A DNA stretch of 64,000 bases from Apostichopus japonicus (Eukaryota > Echinodermata > Holothuroidea > Aspidochirotida > Stichopodidae): contig NC_092578.1 in assembly GCF_037975245.1 (NCBI RefSeq), positions 20,044,821 through 20,108,820 on the forward strand, written 5' to 3'. The translations under genes were made by a program, and so were the position numbers. Positions 60,000 through 64,000 of the stretch are shown here, one piece after another. The notes below the pieces were generated by a model that worked only from the letters and a program-made list of their open reading frames with translations, was not told the origin of the DNA and ran no database searches. Numbering within the stretch: the first letter of the stretch is position 1; every line of letters starts with the position of its first letter.

Positions 60000-61227
60000 G
60001 GCTTACATGTTGAAGAGCAGGAATGGAAGTAAATGTGGTGCCAAACTTTGGTCAATTGAGACAATTTTAGACCCCTCAGGCCTTCCAGGAGCAGCGTGGG
60101 ATTTTTTTTTTTACTACTGAGTGAATAGGTTTGTTTACAAGTGTCGAAAACTTCAGGCTCGGATAGCAAACAAATTGCGCGGTCATGATACAGAAAATTG
60201 ATGGTGCCATGAAAGGCCAACTTGTCAGCTATCCAGTGAAGAGTAGCGTTTTAGCTAGTGAGAATTTCTATCTAGAATTACAGACCACATTATTTTTGTG
60301 ATTTAGTTTATAAGTCAATGGGGGCTTTTAATGGGCGTATGCTACCCTCAAAGCGCTGGTAATGACAGTACAAACAGTTCCTCACCTTGATCTGACAGAA
60401 TCATGATGATATTCATACTGCTCGCACTGACAATACGAGTGCTCTGAAGAGGGACATGACACTAATTTATAGAAAAAAAATTCCAGCCGGGTGTTGAAAT
60501 AGATTCATTCACAGCCATCCGGGGTTTATGGCAATCCTAGCAGAAAATATTTTCGAGAAAATCAACGTTCAAAGTTGTAAAATGTTCGACTTTTATTTCA
60601 CTATTTGAAGGTAGACTTGAATAGATAAGTTAGTTATGTATGTCGTTATGGCATCGTGTGGTCAATGAGGTTGAGAAAATCATACAAAAGGACGCAAAAC
60701 GCTAGTGTCAATTGAAATTGACATATACCGATTTGTGTTAATCGACGTATCGATTTGACTTCGTTAGCCTATTTGATATCAACGATTTCGGAAACTATTG
60801 ACAGTTGCGCGTGCTGTATACCAGATATTTCAAGTTCCCGTTCCAGAAATAGGCAGCAAGCTAGGCATGTGACCTTCAAAGATTTGTGCTTGTTCACCGG
60901 AATGTTAATTAATTGTTAGATATTGATAACTGCGGAGCTCTCAATCATTCTCGAAATCGTTGATATTAATATGTATATAAAGTAAATGTATGGCATGTTG
61001 ATTTGAAGTGGTATGAGTCGAACTGATTGACTGTCGTGATTGAATCAAATTGTAATTAATTTTTCGAACGCAATTTTAATCCACACAATGGTTAATACTG
61101 ACACGATTAAACGTTAGTGCATAGGCCTACTAACATCCATCCTGTATTTTTTCTCTCTTCGTAAAGTGATAAATTACGTATGTCTAACATATTTCTGAGA
61201 CCGTTAAATGATTACTCTTTGACCTTA
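60000..61227. other. Non-coding interval
   Basis: Contains the remaining insertion, the right part of the duplicated segment (about 60497-60600) and AT-rich DNA. No gene recognised. Confidence 0.45.
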
Positions 61228-61524
61228 TGGCAAGCCGTTTTAACATTTACCTCGTTAATCTACTTAAGTAGAACCAATTCCACTTAAGTAGAATACAATT
61301 AAGCTTAAGTGAAATTGATTGCACTTAAGTAGAATACAATTAAGCTTAAGTGAAATTAATTGCACTTTAGTAGAATTGCATTTTACTTAAGTTTAATTGT
61401 ATTCCACTTAAGTAAAATTACGTTTCTTTTTAGCTTATGTTAAATTCAATTTCACTTAAATTGTATTCTACTTAAGTGGAATAAATTAGTAGAATAGAGA
61501 GGTAAATGTTAAAACGGCTTGCCA
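61228..61524. mobile_element. TA-flanked MITE, 297 bp, rich in CTTAAG
   Basis: Perfect 26-bp terminal inverted repeats beginning TGGCAAGCCGTTTTAACATT, flanked by TA on both sides (61226-61227 and 61525-61526), the Tc1/mariner-type duplication. The interior is a mosaic of cacttaagtagaat and aagcttaagtgaaatt, with about seven CACTTAAG-type motifs in both orientations. No coding capacity. Confidence 0.88.
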
Positions 61525-61526
61525 TA

Positions 61527-62050
61527 CGCACACTGCCGATCGGAAAACGCTACGTGTTGTTTTACCGACTGAAGTTTCACCCTGGTATGTCAAAACCGTC
61601 GTTATGCACACTGCCCGACTGTTCACGATGTTTTATGTAACGATGGTCGAATCGGGATAAGCCGGATAGTGTCCGATAGGCCCGTTGGTTTCGCGAACAT
61701 GGCAACAAGTCTTGAGACAGGATATACCTCGATGTGAACGCAATTTCCTTGTATTAGGGAGGAAGTTACCTAGCCTCTCCCGTCCTTTGTCCATGTAAAG
61801 TCCACAGCGGTAGGAAGTTGCTTCTGAAGTCTTAAAAATCTCACTAAAAGTTGTTGCCTTGACCAAACTCCCTTAAATTAATTAGCACAAACTTGCATTT
61901 GATCATAATTATAGACCTAATCTATTGTCTAAATAGTCTTCAGAATGCACAACTGGACATTTCTTTTTTGTTTTCATTTTCTTTTTCTGGGGAATATCTA
62001 TGGGTAAAACACAGTGAGTACAAGAACCATATTGTCATCTGCAGTGGTCA
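61527..62050. other. Non-coding interval
   Basis: No gene, repeat or RNA recognised. Confidence 0.4.
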
Positions 62051-63427
62051 ATAATAATGTGATAACTATGTATATGCCACTGTAAAAAATAAAGTGATAA
62101 CTATGTATATATGCCACTGGAAATAAAAGTGTGATAACTATGTCTATGGTAAATAAAAGTGTGATAACTATGTCTATGCCACTGTAAATAATAATGTGAT
62201 AACTATGTATATGCCACTGTAAATAATGTGATAACCATGTATATGCCACTGTAAATAATAATGTGATAACTATGTATATGCCACTGTAAATAATTATGTG
62301 ATAACTATGTATATGCCACTGTAAATAATAATGTGATCACTATGTATATATGCCACTGTAAATAATAATGTGATAACTTTGTATATGCCACTGTAAATAA
62401 TGTGATAACTATGTATATGCCACTGTAAATAGTAATGTGATAACTATGTATATGCCACTGTAAATAATAATGTGATCACTATGTATATATGCCACTGTAA
62501 ATAATAATGTGATAACTATGTATATGCCACTGTAAATAGTAATGTGATAACTATGTATATATGCCACTGTAAATAATGTGATAACTATGTATATGCCACT
62601 GTAAATAATGTGATAACTATGTATATATGCCACTGTAAATAATAATGTGATCACTATGTATATGCCACTGTAAATAGTAATGTGATAACTATGTATATGC
62701 CACTGTAAATAGTAATGTGATAACTATGTATATATGCCACTGTAAATAATGTGATAACTATGTATATGCCACTGTAAATAATTATGTGATAACTATGTAT
62801 ATGCCACTGTAAATAATAATGTGATAACTATGTATATATGCCACTGTAAATAATAATGTGATCACTATGTATATGCCACTGTAAATAATAATGTGATAAC
62901 TATGTATATGCCACTGTAAATAATGTGATAACTATGTATATGCCACTGTAAATAATTATGTGATAACTATGTATATGCCACTGTAAATAATAATGTGATA
63001 ACTATGTATATATGCCACTGTAAATAATAATGTGATAACTTTGTATATGCCACTGTAAATAGTAATGTGATAACTATGTATATGCCACTGTAAATAGTAA
63101 TGTGATAACTATGTATATATGCCACTGTAAATAATGTGATAACTATGTATATGCCACTGTAAATAGTAATGTGATAACTATGTATATATGCCACTGTAAA
63201 TAATGTGATAACTATGTATATGCCACTGTAAATAGTAATGTGATAACTTTGTATATGCCACTGTAAATAGTAATGTGATAACTATGTATATGCCACTGTA
63301 AATAATGTGATAACCATGTATATGCCACTGTAAATAATGTGATAACCATGTATATGCCACTGTAAATAATGTGATAACCATGTATATGCCACTGTAAATA
63401 ATGTGATAACCATGTATATGCCACTGT
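62051..63427. repeat. ~32-bp minisatellite
   Basis: About 42 units of TATGCCACTGTAAATAATGT + gataactatgta, with 29-35-bp length variants from optional TAA/AGT and TA insertions. Confidence 0.95.
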
Positions 63428-64000
63428 TGACATTTATGTTAAAAGTATGTGAATCATTTAATATGTGAGGAATAAATTAAACACATTGCCAGATCTCCTT
63501 TACAAGTTTGTAAATAAACAAATTGCAGATGATTCGTAGACTTGAAGGCAGAATATATTGTTGGCTTGTTGCGGTAGCATCCCAATGTTATTTACAACGT
63601 AGGCTATATGACTTGCTACTTTACCTTGTAAAGTGTAGGAAGATACAAACATCTCTTGATGATATTAAACTTCAGAGAAAAGTTTCTTGAACATTTTATT
63701 CAACATGCAAACTTGTGAAGAAAGTGAGACATCAATTTACAGACCATGAAAATAGATGCACTAAGACTGTCAACACTAAAAAGTATATTGGTATTTGGCA
63801 TTTTATCACGTCTAGCCATTTATGTGCCCCTGCACAATCAAGCTACTGACAACCTAATGAATTAACTATTTATCATATTATAGTAAAGAAGTCTTTAATT
63901 CTACCATATATATATCTTTGTTTTAAAATGTGTTTGGTACTCCTGGGGTACCCTTTATTATTTCACCCTCAACTTTTCTTTACCATAAAAGTTCCATCCT
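63428..64000. other. Non-coding end of window
   Basis: AT-rich; no gene or repeat recognised. Confidence 0.4.

Overview
The window is animal nuclear DNA. It has GT-AG introns, a multi-exon secreted protease, a 17-coding-exon RNA helicase gene, and intergenic DNA crowded with transposons and tandem repeats. Helicase identity and transposon content (many hAT elements, a CR1/L2-like LINE end, a Gypsy-like gag fragment, tRNA-like SINEs) fit an invertebrate deuterostome. An echinoderm is my guess from general impression; nothing here proves it.

Layout. 0.1-3.3 kb: a hAT element sits in a (TA)n tract and carries a broken transposase end and two further nested hAT elements. 4.7-8.8 kb, minus strand: a complete five-exon trypsin-like serine protease gene (273 aa) with signal peptide and catalytic triad. 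9-15 kb: TA microsatellites, two U2-snRNA-like fragments, and a local segmental duplication whose first copy is split by a 2.15-kb transposon and whose second copy preserves the empty site. 15.9-19 kb: a Gypsy-like gag remnant running into a 76-bp satellite split by a 1.5-kb hAT element. 20.66-25.1 kb: a 4.4-kb long-inverted-repeat element with an 8-bp target duplication, itself hit by a 1.3-kb hAT element. 25.6-26.1 kb: a tRNA-headed SINE-like element.

26.9-52.5 kb, plus strand: the DDX42 (SF3b125-type DEAD-box helicase) gene. The 17 coding exons join in frame to 776 codons and end in the family-typical KSRWDS. Exons make up 2.3 kb of about 25.5 kb; roughly half the gene is tandem repeats. 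Twelve of 16 introns carry repeats, nearly always a different unit in each. In one, the unit includes the last coding bases and the 5' splice site, giving 26 copies of the exon-intron boundary. Another array starts on the stop codon.

52.9-64 kb: dispersed AGGTCA-rich repeat, 63-bp array, three kinds of minus-strand tRNA-like element (one amplified to 14 tandem 156-bp units), a truncated LINE, a 297-bp TA-flanked MITE full of CTTAAG motifs, and a 1.4-kb ~32-bp minisatellite.

Only the protease and DDX42 look like functional protein-coding genes, and nothing suggests they work together. The rest records repeated transposition and tandem amplification.
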